Of a stretch of 64,000 nucleotides of DNA, positions 6,874-15,741 are shown one piece after another. The number at the start of each line of letters is the position of its first letter. Position 1 is the first letter of the stretch. Under the pieces are notes generated by a model, which did no database searches, was not told the DNA's origin, and saw only the letters and a list, made by a program, of their open reading frames with translations. This stretch comes from CBDCMJ01 sp965218875. GTDB taxonomy: Bacteria; Chloroflexota; Dehalococcoidia; Lucifugimonadales; UBA3495. The stretch is taken from positions 1,798,001 to 1,862,000 of the forward strand of contig OZ244707.1 of NCBI GenBank assembly GCA_965218875.1. The letters are read 5' to 3'. The position numbers and the translations under genes are program-made.

Positions 6874-7269
6874 ATGAGCACTTCGGTAGGAAACAATCAG
6901 GTGCGGGTGGTCCATGGCACCCAGGACCCCTCCACGACGACGCAAACCCGGGGAATGGTGCGCAAGCCGGGCATCGACTCCAACACCGTCGGCGCCGGCA
7001 AGATTTGGCTGGGTCACGTCACCTGTGAGCCCAACACCCTGGGACCTCCCCACCACCACGGCGAGGCGGAGACCGCCGCGTATATCCTCAGCGGCCACGT
7101 CAGGGTGTACTTTGGCGAGGACTTCAAGGAGTACGTGGACGCGGGCCCGGGCGAGTTCGTCTTCGTGCCCGCCCACACGCCCCACATCGAGGGCAACGTC
7201 ACCGATGAACCCGCCGAGGCGGTGCTGTCCCGGGGCCCGGACAACATAGTGGTCAACCTGGGAGAGTAG
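6874..7269 (+). CDS. Cupin-2 domain protein (131 aa)
   Basis: The ATG has GGGAGG 6 nt upstream. A single cupin barrel: motif 1 includes H60, H61, H62 and E66 (GPPHHHGEAETAAYILSG) and motif 2 includes H104 (PAHTPHIEGN), a typical metal-binding set. Small cupins act as dioxygenases, isomerases or binding proteins, and the substrate is not evident. It is followed after 77 nt by the dehydratase gene at 7347 on the same strand, so both may work on one catabolic intermediate. Confidence 0.85.
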   Translation: MSTSVGNNQVRVVHGTQDPSTTTQTRGMVRKPGIDSNTVGAGKIWLGHVTCEPNTLGPPHHHGEAETAAYILSGHVRVYFGEDFKEYVDAGPGEFVFVPAHTPHIEGNVTDEPAEAVLSRGPDNIVVNLGE

Positions 7270-7346
7270 CCCGCCGCCCGTCGCCTGCCGCGACCGGAGC
7301 CGGTCCGCGGCAGGCGCAGAAGCAGCCTGGGACTAAGGGAACCCCC

Positions 7347-8477
7347 ATGGTGTTGGAGTCCGGCAAAATCACCGGAGAGGGCGTCGAGCGCTTGAGGGCC
7401 CGCCTGGGGTCCTTCAACCGCCCGCGGCAATACGGCGTGGGCCTTTACAATGAGCAGGCCACCCGGGACGCCATCCGCCACTTCTGCCAGGGCATTGGCG
7501 ACGCCAACCCCCTCTACTGGGACCTGGGCTATGGCCAGGCGTCCAAGTTCGGCGCCATTATCGCGCCCCCGTGCTTCTTGTACAGCGTGTACTGGTGCTC
7601 CGGGCGTACCGGTGGCCTTCCGGGAGTGCACGGCTTCCACGCCGGCAACGATTGGGAGTGGTACCGCCCCATATACCTGGACGACAAGATCTCCGTTCAG
7701 GAGCAGTTCACCGGGCTGGAGGAAAAGGAGAGCGAGTTCGCCGGACGGATACTGATCCAGTCCAGCGTGACCCACTACTACAATCAACGGGGCGAGACCA
7801 TCGCCAAGACCCGGGGTTGGCAGATTCGCGCCGAGCGCGACGCCGCCAAGGAGCGGCAGAAGTACCGCTTCGAGCAGCACCAGTATTCCCAGGACGAGAT
7901 CGCCGCCATCCAACGGGCGGTGATGGAGGAGCAGCCCCGGGGCGGCAACCCGCGCTGGTGGGAGGAGGTGCAGGTGGGGGACGATATGGAGCCGGTGGTC
8001 AAGGGCCCCATGAGCCACGGCGACATCGCCGCCTTCGTGGCCGGGTGCATCGGAGGCATCGCCCACGGGCTGCAACTCAAGGAGATGGCCCGGCACCCGT
8101 CCTGGGGATTCACTGATCCCGGCACCGGCGCTCAAGAGGCCATAATCCGGGTCCACGACATTCAGGAGGCCGCGGAGAGCGCCGGTCTGCCCGGCGCCTA
8201 CGATTACGGGTGCCAGCGCTGCTGCTGGATGGGCCACCTGCTGACCAACTGGATGGGCGACGACGGGTTTTTGAAGAAGATGTACGTGGAGTTGCGGCGG
8301 TTCAACGTGGTGGGCGACACCACCTGGTGCCGCGGCAGGGTGACCGGCAAGCGGGAAGAGGCCGGGGAGAAGCTGGTGGACCTGGAAATCTGGGGAGAAA
8401 ACCAGCGCCGGGAAATCACCACCAAGGGCACCGCCACGGTGGCCCTCCCCTCCAAGCGCCCGTCCGAAAAACAGTAG
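7347..8477 (+). CDS. MaoC/FAS1-like acyl dehydratase, double hotdog (376 aa)
   Basis: Starts at ATG 7347 after AAGGGA. The N-terminal half (about 30-165) contains a FAS1-like dehydratase region: YNEQATRDAIRHFCQGIGDANPLYWD, then FGAIIAPPCFL, then WYRPIYLDDKISV. The second half (about 205-370) is another hotdog unit (WWEEVQVGDDMEPVVKGPMSHGDIAAFV). This double-hotdog layout suits hydration or dehydration of acyl-CoA or related thioesters. The pattern resembles (R)-specific enoyl-CoA hydratases and mesaconyl-CoA hydratase-type proteins. The likely partner is the cupin gene just upstream. The substrate is unknown. Confidence 0.85.
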   Translation: MVLESGKITGEGVERLRARLGSFNRPRQYGVGLYNEQATRDAIRHFCQGIGDANPLYWDLGYGQASKFGAIIAPPCFLYSVYWCSGRTGGLPGVHGFHAGNDWEWYRPIYLDDKISVQEQFTGLEEKESEFAGRILIQSSVTHYYNQRGETIAKTRGWQIRAERDAAKERQKYRFEQHQYSQDEIAAIQRAVMEEQPRGGNPRWWEEVQVGDDMEPVVKGPMSHGDIAAFVAGCIGGIAHGLQLKEMARHPSWGFTDPGTGAQEAIIRVHDIQEAAESAGLPGAYDYGCQRCCWMGHLLTNWMGDDGFLKKMYVELRRFNVVGDTTWCRGRVTGKREEAGEKLVDLEIWGENQRREITTKGTATVALPSKRPSEKQ

Positions 8478-8599
8478 GCTCGCGCCGTAAGGAACTCTTC
8501 TGCTCCGCCCGCTCCAGCCCCGCTCAGCGCGTAGGGGTCAACTCCAGCCAAGCCCCGCACTCGTGGCACGGGCGCGGCCCGGTCCCGGCGAGCAGCCCC

Positions 8600-9781
8600 T
8601 CAGGCGAACTGGGCGGCCGCCTTGGCGAACCCCTCGATGGCGCCCTCCAACACCCGGTCCTCCACGCAATAGGAGATTCGAAAGTGGCCGGGGACTCCGA
8701 AACCCCGTCCCGGCACGGTGAGAACGTTCTGCTGTTGCAGAGCGTCCACGAACGCCACGTCGTCATCGATGGGAGACTTGGGGAAGAGGTAGAAGGCGCC
8801 CTGGGGCTTGGTTACCGAGTAGCCCAGCTCGGTCAGTTGGCCGTGGAGGTAGTCCCTCTTTCGCTGGTAGTCGCCCACGTCCACGCTGGCGTCCTGCAGA
8901 GACCGCACTACGTGCTGCATCAAGGCCGGAGCGTTGACGAATCCCAGGCTCCGGTTGCAGAAGACCATGCCCCCGGCCAGCGCCGCCCGTTCCGGATAAT
9001 CGGGGCTTATGGCTGCGTAGCCAATGCGCTCTCCCGGCAGGGCCAGGTCCTTGGCGTGGGAGTAGACCACCACCGTGTTCGGGTAGTGAGGAAAGACCTG
9101 CGGGTAGGTGAGACCGTCGTAGATGATGCCGCGGTAGGGCTCGTCGCTGATGATGAAGATTTCCGAGCCGTACTCTGCCTGCTTGCGGCTTAGCAACTCC
9201 CCCACCGCCCGCAGGCTTTCGGCGGGATAGACCACGCCCGTGGGGTTGTTGGGAGAGTTGACGATCACAGCCCGGGTCTCGGCGGTTATCGCGGCTTCCA
9301 GGGCTCCGGCATCGGGGAGAAAGCCGGGGGACGTGGGAGCCGTGACCGCCACCCCGCCGTGGTTGTCGATGTAGTAGCCGTAGTCCACGAAGTAGGGCGC
9401 GAGGATGATGACCTCGTCCCCGGGATTGAGGATGGCCTTGAGCACTACGTTCAGGGCCGCCGCCGCGCCGCAAGTCATGACCACGTCGTTGGGCGTGAAT
9501 GGAAGGCCCGTCTCCCCCGACAGGTGGTCGGCGACGGCCTGTCGGGTGTCGGCATATCCGGCGTTGGGCATATAGCGGTGCATGCCCTTGATTGGACTCT
9601 CGGCCAGGTCGCGCAGCGCCCGGCGGAACTCCTCCGGGGGCTCCATTACGGGATTGCCCAGGGACAGGTCGAACACGTTGTCCTCGCCGTACTGGGCTTT
9701 GAGGGTTATTCCGGCGTCGAACATGCGGCGTATCCAGCCGCCCTGCTCCACGAAGCCCCGGACTTTATCCGATATAGGCAT
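8600..9781 (-). CDS. Class I/II PLP-dependent aminotransferase (393 aa)
   Basis: Start chosen at the ATG 9781 (MPISDKVRGF), because the longer frame to 9865 runs into a dispersed repeat. Fold type I features: NNPTG at about 178-182, DEPY at 213-216, the Schiff-base lysine K244 in SHAKDLALPGERIGY, and R252 near it. The C-terminal arginine is probably in FRISYCVE. Length fits the aspartate/aromatic aminotransferase group. The amino-group donor is not assignable. It is convergent with the dehydratase gene, separated by about 120 bp without a clear terminator. Confidence 0.88.
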   Translation of the reverse strand: MPISDKVRGFVEQGGWIRRMFDAGITLKAQYGEDNVFDLSLGNPVMEPPEEFRRALRDLAESPIKGMHRYMPNAGYADTRQAVADHLSGETGLPFTPNDVVMTCGAAAALNVVLKAILNPGDEVIILAPYFVDYGYYIDNHGGVAVTAPTSPGFLPDAGALEAAITAETRAVIVNSPNNPTGVVYPAESLRAVGELLSRKQAEYGSEIFIISDEPYRGIIYDGLTYPQVFPHYPNTVVVYSHAKDLALPGERIGYAAISPDYPERAALAGGMVFCNRSLGFVNAPALMQHVVRSLQDASVDVGDYQRKRDYLHGQLTELGYSVTKPQGAFYLFPKSPIDDDVAFVDALQQQNVLTVPGRGFGVPGHFRISYCVEDRVLEGAIEGFAKAAAQFA

Positions 9782-9860
9782 AGCCTTGTCCTGTTCCGCA
9801 GAATAACCCGCGGGGTCATTTAATTGCCGGCTTCTAAACCTGGTGGTTCTGATAAACCTT

Positions 9861-9930
9861 GTCATTCTGAGCGTAGCGAAGAATCTCAGCTACGGTGGAG
9901 AGACCCTTCACTTCGTTCAGGGTGGCAACT
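9861..9930 (+). repeat. Dispersed repeat family 3 (ctgagc...gaagaatctcagc)
   Basis: About 70 bp, related to 20381-20450 and 22349-22403 and, inverted, to 54389-54462. The core reads attctgagc...gaagaatctcagct...ggagagacccttcact. It lies just upstream of the aminotransferase start. Nothing else is evident in 9931-10298. Confidence 0.65.
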
Positions 9931-10298
9931 AAAAAACCCTGGAATGGCCCCCGGCGCACTCCGCGGTCTAGCCGGCTCGCGGTGAACTGGACGCCGGGTA
10001 AGTCAGGGAATTTTAGCAACGGGGCTGTGGGGTGTCAAAACAGGCATGGCCGGGTTACCGGCTGGAAGCTACGGTGATATATTTGGGCTTGAGCGCCAGG
10101 CCGGGCGTATGCTGCGTATTTTGGCAAGCCGAGGACCCGCTCCCCTTCGGGACGCTGTGTGACGTTGATGACGTCACTCGGCTGGGTGAAGACGGACCGG
10201 CGATACCTCGGCGTCATTCATCCCGCGCAAAGAGCGACGCCCCAACGGCGTCGCCTGCTTCGCGATTAGATGGAACCCCTGCGCCCGGAGGACCGGCC

Positions 10299-11167
10299 AT
10301 GAGAGTTGACGTTCACGCCCAGACGTTCACGCCCATCTGATGGGGCCCGAAGCGCCGGGCAAGGCCTTCTGGGACGGCTTTACCCGGTTGGCCATGACCC
10401 AGTAATTATCTCAAGACTTCGCTGCTTTTAACCGTTCGTCCTGAGCGAAGCGGAGTGGAGCCGGAGGCGGAACGCAGCGCAGTCGAAGGACCTGTCCTGA
10501 GCCTGTCGAAGGGCCGGCGCAGGGGAGACCCTTCGACTCCGCTCAGGACGAACGTAGAAAACCACCAGCAGTGACCTGCAAGTTCTTCTTGATTTGAGAT
10601 AGTTTCTTAGACCGGCCGCACCGAGGAGCAGGTGCGGCGGCGGCTCCCGGACATTTGGGACCTGATCGGAGAGCGGCTGGTTGCCGACCGGGCCGCCTAT
10701 CCTATGTACGAGAAGGCCCTGGAGTTGGGCATCCCGGTGATGGTGCACACCGGGCCCGAGCCCAAACCGCTTTACAGTCGCTACTGCCAGCCCGTTTACG
10801 TCGACGACGTGGCGCCGATTTTCCGGACCTGAACATCATCCTGGCCCACGCCGGGCGGCAGGAGGCGGCGGGAGTGGCCTCGGTGGCCCCCAACGTGCAC
10901 CTGGACATTTCGGGCTGGCAGGTAATGGCCCGCCTGCGGCCCGGAGAGTTCTACCGGACCCCTGCGGACCCTGATCGACACCGTGGGGGCCGGCCGCATC
11001 ATGTGGGGCAGCGACTACCCGGCGCTGCGGTTGCTGCTGTCCGAGTCGGATTGGTGGAGGCCCTGGACAACCCGCCGCAAGAGGCCCACGAGCTAGGCAT
11101 CGGCTTTTCCGGCGAAGAGGTCTCGGCTATCCTGGGGGACAACGCCGCCCGCTTGTTCCGCCTGTAG
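10299..11167 (+). pseudogene. Amidohydrolase-family (amidohydrolase 2) pseudogene
   Basis: It begins at ATG 10299 behind GGAGG and reads MRVDVHAQTFTP, then shifts frame (near 10330) and continues as HLMGPEAPGKAFWDGF. At 10402 a 205-bp MITE interrupts it. Coding resumes near 10610 with EEQVRRRLPDIWDLIGERL, then YEKALELGIPVMVHTGPEP. Further shifts occur near 10820, 10965 and 11040. Fragments NIILAHAGRQE, RIMWGSDYPALR and GEEVSAILGDNAARLFRL are classic for amidohydrolase-2 metal-dependent hydrolases. Multiple frameshifts plus the insertion make it non-functional. The last 75 bp overlap lipB antisense. Confidence 0.85.
10402..10606 (+). mobile_element. MITE-like family 1, 205-bp copy inside the amidohydrolase pseudogene
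   Basis: Same ends as 6344-6535, with an extra segment (cctgtcctgagcctgtcgaa) in the centre that accounts for the greater length. TTA follows the right end; the left flank is CCA, so no clean target duplication is visible. Confidence 0.75.
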
Positions 11168-11839
11168 CTCCGCGGCGTTCAGCTCCGCTTCCTCCATTTT
11201 GAATCCCATGACCCGGCCGAAGTGGTACACCAGGCTGTATTGCACCTCAGCCAGGTCCACCTTCCGGCCCAGGAGCCGGCTCATGGAGGTCACCGGCCGG
11301 TCCTCGATGCCGCAGGGGACTATGTGGTCGTAGTAGGACAGGTCCGGGTCCACGTTGACCGCGAAGCCGTGATAGGCCACCCCGCGGCTGATCTTCAGCC
11401 CAATGGCGGCTACCTTGGCGTCGCCGGCCCAGACCCCGGTCAGTCCCTCGACCACGCCCGCCTCGATGCCGAAGTCGGCCAGCATCTCGACGTTGGCCCG
11501 CTCCAGGGTCCGCACGTACTTCAGGGGGCCGCCCCACGCCCGCAGGTCCAGCACGGGGTATCCCACCAATTGTCCCGGACCGTGGTAGGTGACCTGGCCG
11601 CCGCGGTCGGTCTCGTAAACGCCGATGCCCCGCTCTCTCAGTTGCCCGGGGCTGAGCAGCAGGTGGCCGGGGCGGCTCAAACGGCCCACGGTATACACCG
11701 GGGGGTGCTCCAGGAGCAACAGGGTGTTGGGGCGCGTTCCCTCCCGGATCTCTCCGGCCAGCGCTAGCTGGAGGTCCCAGGCTTGGCGGTAGTCCACCGT
11801 ACCCAGGCGGGCCACTTCGCAGACGGGACTGGGAGGCAT
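11093..11839 (-). CDS. lipB: Lipoyl(octanoyl) transferase LipB (248 aa)
   Basis: Transfers octanoate from octanoyl-ACP to lipoyl domains, the first step of endogenous lipoate assembly in the cytosol. The signature RGGQVTYHGPGQLVGYP (from residue 79) is followed by the catalytic lysine K142 (DAKVAAIGLK) and catalytic Cys C176 (PCGI). The ATG at 11839 lies 10 nt after the E2 gene, whose lipoyl domain is the obvious substrate, so the cofactor enzyme is coupled to its target. LipA is not in this window. The C-terminal about 30 residues, rich in Ala and Glu, extend beyond the usual core and overlap the pseudogene. Confidence 0.95.
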   Translation of the reverse strand: MPPSPVCEVARLGTVDYRQAWDLQLALAGEIREGTRPNTLLLLEHPPVYTVGRLSRPGHLLLSPGQLRERGIGVYETDRGGQVTYHGPGQLVGYPVLDLRAWGGPLKYVRTLERANVEMLADFGIEAGVVEGLTGVWAGDAKVAAIGLKISRGVAYHGFAVNVDPDLSYYDHIVPCGIEDRPVTSMSRLLGRKVDLAEVQYSLVYHFGRVMGFKMEEAELNAAELQAEQAGGVVPQDSRDLFAGKADA

Positions 11840-11849
11840 TCTTGGCCCC

Positions 11850-13220
11850 TCAGTAGAATGCCGTGTCGGGCCCCAGCGATTCCAGCCGCCCCTTCACGGC
11901 TTGCAGGAAGCCGCCGGATTCGGCCCCGTCGTTTATCCGGTGATCGAAGGATAGGCACAGGTTCATCACCGACCGGATGGCTATGGCGTCATCCCGAATT
12001 ACCGGGCGCTTCTGGATAGCCTCGGTGGTTAGAATGGCGGCTTGTGGGGGATTGATGATGGGTTGAGACGCTACGGACCCCAAGGCGCCGGTGTTGTTGA
12101 GGGTGAAGGTGCCGCCGTGCACGTCCTCCAGGGTCAGCTTGTTTTGCCGGGCCCGCTGGGTAACGTCTTGAAGCGCGAGGGCCAGACCGGCCGTGCTGAG
12201 CCGGTCGGCGTCGTGAATCACGGGGACAATCAGGCCGGCCGGGGCGGCTACCGCTATACCCAGGTTCACCCTTTTCTTGAGGACTATCGCGTCGCCTCCC
12301 CAGGAGGCGTTCAGGGTTGGGTGCTCCTTCAGCGCCTGGACCACCGCAGTGATGATGAAGGGGAGGTACGATAGGTCCAAGCCCTCACGCCGCTGGAACT
12401 CCTCGCGGACCCGGGACCGCAACTCCACCAGGCCGGTGACGTCCGCATCCACCATGCTCCAGGCGTGGGGAATCTGGGTGACGCTCCGGACCATGGCCTC
12501 GGCTATCATTCGGCGTACTGGGGTCAGAGGCGCCCGCTCCTCGTCCTGGTCCTGGTCTTGCTCCCGAGAAGGCTGCCGAGCGTAGTCCGGTCGGGCCTCC
12601 GGCGGCGGCGCGGGGCGGGTCTCAGGGCGAGCCTCTGGACGGCCCTCGATGTACTTCAGTACGTCGTTGCGGGTGACGCGGCCGCCCAGTCCGCTGCCCG
12701 GGACCAGGGACGCGTCAATGCCGTGCTCTTGGATGAGCCGACGGACCGCGGGCGACAACCGGACCCCGTCCCCCGGCATCGGCGTTGCGGGGGCGCCGGG
12801 ACTGCCGAGTTCGACGCCGCCCTCCGGGGTCGGTCCGCCGCCGGTGGGTCCCACCGGGGCCACGTCCTTCACCAGATACCCCGTGGTGCTTACGGTCTGG
12901 GGCGGAGCCTCTGACCGTTGTGGGACGGCGGCGGGGGCGCCTACTTCCGGCGAGGTGGGAGTCGCCGTCTTGGGCGGGGCCTCGTCGGTCTCCATTTCAG
13001 CCAAGGGGGCCCCCATGGGGATGGTCTCACCCTCCTCGGCGAACACCCGCAGCAACGACCCGGCCACGGGAGAGGGGACTTCCATGGTGACTTTGTCGGT
13101 GATCACTTCCACCAGCGGCTCGTACCGGCGCACCGGGTCACCGGGCTGTTTCAGCCACTTGCCGATGGTGCCTTCGACGACGGACTCGCCGACGTGGGGA
13201 AGCTCGATGGTTAAGGCCAA
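11850..13220 (-). CDS. 2-oxoacid dehydrogenase E2, dihydrolipoyl acyltransferase (456 aa)
   Basis: Core acyltransferase of a pyruvate, branched-chain or acetoin-type dehydrogenase complex. Domains: lipoyl domain 1-80 with lipoyl-lysine K43 (EVITDKVTMEVPSP); a long Pro/Ala/Thr linker; peripheral-subunit-binding domain about 145-190 (SPAVRRLIQEHGIDASLVPG); a second linker; catalytic domain about 225-456 with H427 and D431 in DHRINDG. The last motif is usually DHRVVDG, so I and N are mild variants. The start appears to be TTG at 13220, 17 nt after E1-beta. No E3 gene is present nearby. Confidence 0.93.
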   Translation of the reverse strand: MALTIELPHVGESVVEGTIGKWLKQPGDPVRRYEPLVEVITDKVTMEVPSPVAGSLLRVFAEEGETIPMGAPLAEMETDEAPPKTATPTSPEVGAPAAVPQRSEAPPQTVSTTGYLVKDVAPVGPTGGGPTPEGGVELGSPGAPATPMPGDGVRLSPAVRRLIQEHGIDASLVPGSGLGGRVTRNDVLKYIEGRPEARPETRPAPPPEARPDYARQPSREQDQDQDEERAPLTPVRRMIAEAMVRSVTQIPHAWSMVDADVTGLVELRSRVREEFQRREGLDLSYLPFIITAVVQALKEHPTLNASWGGDAIVLKKRVNLGIAVAAPAGLIVPVIHDADRLSTAGLALALQDVTQRARQNKLTLEDVHGGTFTLNNTGALGSVASQPIINPPQAAILTTEAIQKRPVIRDDAIAIRSVMNLCLSFDHRINDGAESGGFLQAVKGRLESLGPDTAFY

Positions 13221-13237
13221 GGGCGCACCACCCGTAG

Positions 13238-14221
13238 TCAGTATGAGGCCAGCTTGCGCAGGGCCTGGACTACTTTCTCGGTGTCGGGCATATAGGCATC
13301 TTCCAGGGTCTGGGCGAAGGGCATGGTGGGCACGTCAGGCCCGCAGAGTCGCGTAATGGGCCCGTCCAGGTGCTCGAAGGCCCGGGCGGCGACCAGCGCC
13401 GCCACCTCGGCCCCCACGCCGCCGGTGACGTTGTCCTCGTGCACTATCAGCAGCTTGCCGGTCTTCCGCACCGACTCCAGCACCGTGTCCTGGTCCAGGG
13501 GTCTTAGGGTGCGGAGGTCCACCACCTCCACGTCTACTCCCTCGGCGGTCATCTGTTCCGCCGCTTCCAGGCAGTAGTGCAGGGTCAGGCCGTAGGATAC
13601 GACGGTCATGTCCCGGCCCGGGCGCTTCACGTCGGCGACCCCGATGGGGAGAGTGTACTCCTCCTCGGGCACCTCGCCGCGCACCAGCCGGTAGGTCTTC
13701 TTGTGCTCCAGGAAGACCACGGGGTTGTTGTCGCGGATGGAGGACTTTAGCAGCCCCTTGGCGTCGAAGGGGGTGGCCGGCGCTATGACCTTCAGGCCCG
13801 GGACATGGGAGAAGTAGGCCTCCACGTTCTGCGAGTGAAACAGCCCTCCCCGTATGCCGCCGCCGTAGGGAATGCGCACCACCAGGGGCACCTGTACCGT
13901 GCCGTTGGTGCCGTAGCAGACCCTCGAGGCCTCTCCGATGAGCTGGTTGACGGTGGGCCAGACGAAGTCGGAGAACTGGACCTCCGGTATGGGACGGAGG
14001 CCCCTAAAGGCGGCCCCCAGCGCGATTCCCATGATCGACGCTTCTGCCAGGGGGGTGTCCAACACCCGGGACGGGCCGAACTCGTCGATGAGTTCCCGGG
14101 TTGCCAGGAAGACGCCGCCTCGCTGGCCCACGTCCTCGCCCAGCACGAAGACCGTCGGGTCCCGCTGCATCTCCTCGCGGATTCCTTCCCGGACCGCCTC
14201 GATTACCGTCTTGACTGCCAA
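13238..14221 (-). CDS. 2-oxoacid dehydrogenase E1 beta subunit (327 aa)
   Basis: Beta subunit of the thiamine-diphosphate-dependent E1 heterotetramer that decarboxylates a 2-oxoacid and passes the acyl group to E2. It begins at TTG 14221 with AGGAGG 5 nt upstream. Family landmarks: FVLGEDVGQRGGVFLATREL, then FGPSRVLDTPLAEASIMGIALGAAF, PEVQFSDFVWP and GGGIRGGLFHSQNVEAYFSHVPGLKVIAP. The C-terminal transketolase domain contains VVDLRTLRPLDQDTVLESV. The length is typical. It is 9 nt downstream of E1-alpha. Confidence 0.94.
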   Translation of the reverse strand: MAVKTVIEAVREGIREEMQRDPTVFVLGEDVGQRGGVFLATRELIDEFGPSRVLDTPLAEASIMGIALGAAFRGLRPIPEVQFSDFVWPTVNQLIGEASRVCYGTNGTVQVPLVVRIPYGGGIRGGLFHSQNVEAYFSHVPGLKVIAPATPFDAKGLLKSSIRDNNPVVFLEHKKTYRLVRGEVPEEEYTLPIGVADVKRPGRDMTVVSYGLTLHYCLEAAEQMTAEGVDVEVVDLRTLRPLDQDTVLESVRKTGKLLIVHEDNVTGGVGAEVAALVAARAFEHLDGPITRLCGPDVPTMPFAQTLEDAYMPDTEKVVQALRKLASY

Positions 14222-14230
14222 GGCGTCCTC

Positions 14231-15271
14231 CTAGGGGGCGTACACCATGTCGTGCAGAGTGGAAGCGGCGGGCGGCATCGCCGCGTCGGCGGCCTCGGTG
14301 GCGTCGTCCACGGCCGCCAGGGCTTGCTCCTTGATTTCCTCCACCTGGTCCGGGGTAAGTATGCCCAACTCGGTCATCAGGCTGCCCAGGGTGACCACCG
14401 GGTCCCGGTGGCGGGCGGCTTCCACCTCTCCGGTGGGACGGTACCGGCGGTCGTCGTCGTCGGTGGTGTGGGGCATGAACCGCTCCACCTTCATCTCCAG
14501 GAGCACCGGCCCCTCGGCCCGGGCGTGACGAATGGCCTCACGGGTTGCCTCGTAGCACTGGGTCAGCTCCATTCCGTCGACGGTGAAGCCGGGAAACCCG
14601 TAGCCGGCGGCCCGGGAGGCCACGTCTCCGATGTTCATCTGGCGGTCCTGGGGCACCGATATGGCGTAGTGGTTGTTCTCGCACACGAACACGATAGGCA
14701 AGCCGTGGACCCCGGCGAAGTTCATGGCCTCGTGGGTCTCCCCCTGGCTGGAGCCTCCGTCGCCAAAGTAGACCAGGACCACCGTGGCGTCTCCCAGCAT
14801 CTTGCAGCCCAGGGCGTAGCCCGTGGCCTGGGTCAGCCCCGCCGATACCACGTTGGAAATCTGGATGATGCGGTGGGGCAGGTCGGCGCCCTGAAGCGGG
14901 AACTGGCGGCCGTTGCTGTAGGGGTCTCCCTCTTTGCCCATGAACGACAGCATAACCTGGGTAGGCGTAAGACCCACGGACATTTTCAGGGCCAGGTCGC
15001 GGTAGTAGGGGAAGAGAAAGCACTGTCCGTCCTTCTCCGCCGCCAGGAGGCTGCCCAGTTGGGCGGCCTCGTGGCCCTGGGAGGACGCCGCGATGGGCAC
15101 CTTGCCCTGGCGGTTTAGGGCCCAGATCCGCTCGTCGGTAGTGCGGGCCAGAACCAGGCGCTTGAAGTAGTCCAGCAGGTCCTCGTGGGTAATGCCCTCG
15201 GGCAGCGTGGCGGCCGGGGCCTCCGGGGCCGCTGCCGACTTCCGGGCCGCCCTGGGTTTAGTGCGTGCCAT
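14231..15271 (-). CDS. 2-oxoacid dehydrogenase E1 alpha subunit (346 aa)
   Basis: Alpha subunit carrying the thiamine diphosphate site: G170-D171-G172 starts GDGGSSQGETHEAMNFAGV and ends in CENNHYAIS (N199, N200). It has the phosphorylation-loop-like HTTDDDDRRYR, shared with branched-chain and acetoin-type E1. An N-terminal extension of about 22 residues is rich in Ala and Lys. First gene of a leftward operon E1-alpha, E1-beta, E2, lipB with 9-17 nt gaps. Substrate (pyruvate, branched-chain oxoacid or acetoin) cannot be decided here. The sequence around its start codon is duplicated upstream. Confidence 0.93.
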   Translation of the reverse strand: MARTKPRAARKSAAAPEAPAATLPEGITHEDLLDYFKRLVLARTTDERIWALNRQGKVPIAASSQGHEAAQLGSLLAAEKDGQCFLFPYYRDLALKMSVGLTPTQVMLSFMGKEGDPYSNGRQFPLQGADLPHRIIQISNVVSAGLTQATGYALGCKMLGDATVVLVYFGDGGSSQGETHEAMNFAGVHGLPIVFVCENNHYAISVPQDRQMNIGDVASRAAGYGFPGFTVDGMELTQCYEATREAIRHARAEGPVLLEMKVERFMPHTTDDDDRRYRPTGEVEAARHRDPVVTLGSLMTELGILTPDQVEEIKEQALAAVDDATEAADAAMPPAASTLHDMVYAP

Positions 15272-15360
15272 AACGTTGTCCCCGTACCACTGAGAGCCTA
15301 GAAAGCCCTGGGTTTAGCGAGTGCCATAACGTTGCCCCCCTTGTCACCGAGAGCCTGGAA
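15251..15360 (-). repeat. 56-bp tandem duplication across the E1-alpha start
   Basis: Two units begin at 15251 and 15307 (cctgggttta...gtgccataacgttg). Each contains a copy of the start codon region. A hairpin (AGGGGCC...GGCCCCT) lies at about 15373-15393. The rest of 15361-15741 shows no gene. Confidence 0.65.
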
Positions 15361-15741
15361 AATACAAAACAGGGGCCGCTTGGGGGCCCCTAGGCTGGAC
15401 TTGGGTCTGTTGTCGTGGCGTCAACCGTTCGGGTTGTTCCCTGCGCGGGAAGGGACCGGGTTATTGGGCGAGCTTCCGGCCGCAGTGCGGTGTCTCCGTT
15501 GGGTTTGGCGCCAACCCATTATATATGCCGCAACCTAACCCCGCAAATCGGGCCAGGCTTGGGACAACGGTAAAACTCGGAAGCCCGGGAACGGGATCAT
15601 GGAAGTCGACGGATGCGGTACGGAAAACGTTAACGTCCCTAGCCGAGAGCCTTGACAGCCCGCCGGTCAATTGGGACGGGAGATGACAAGGCGCTGGTCC
15701 TCTATCCGCATAGTCTCCAATCTTCGCCGCGTCAGCCCCGG

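Noticed and set aside
13805..15118. 437-residue open frame opposite the E1-alpha and E1-beta genes
   Set aside because: It has no ribosome binding site or family-like motif, and the minus-strand genes are clear; GC-rich codon bias makes long antisense frames.
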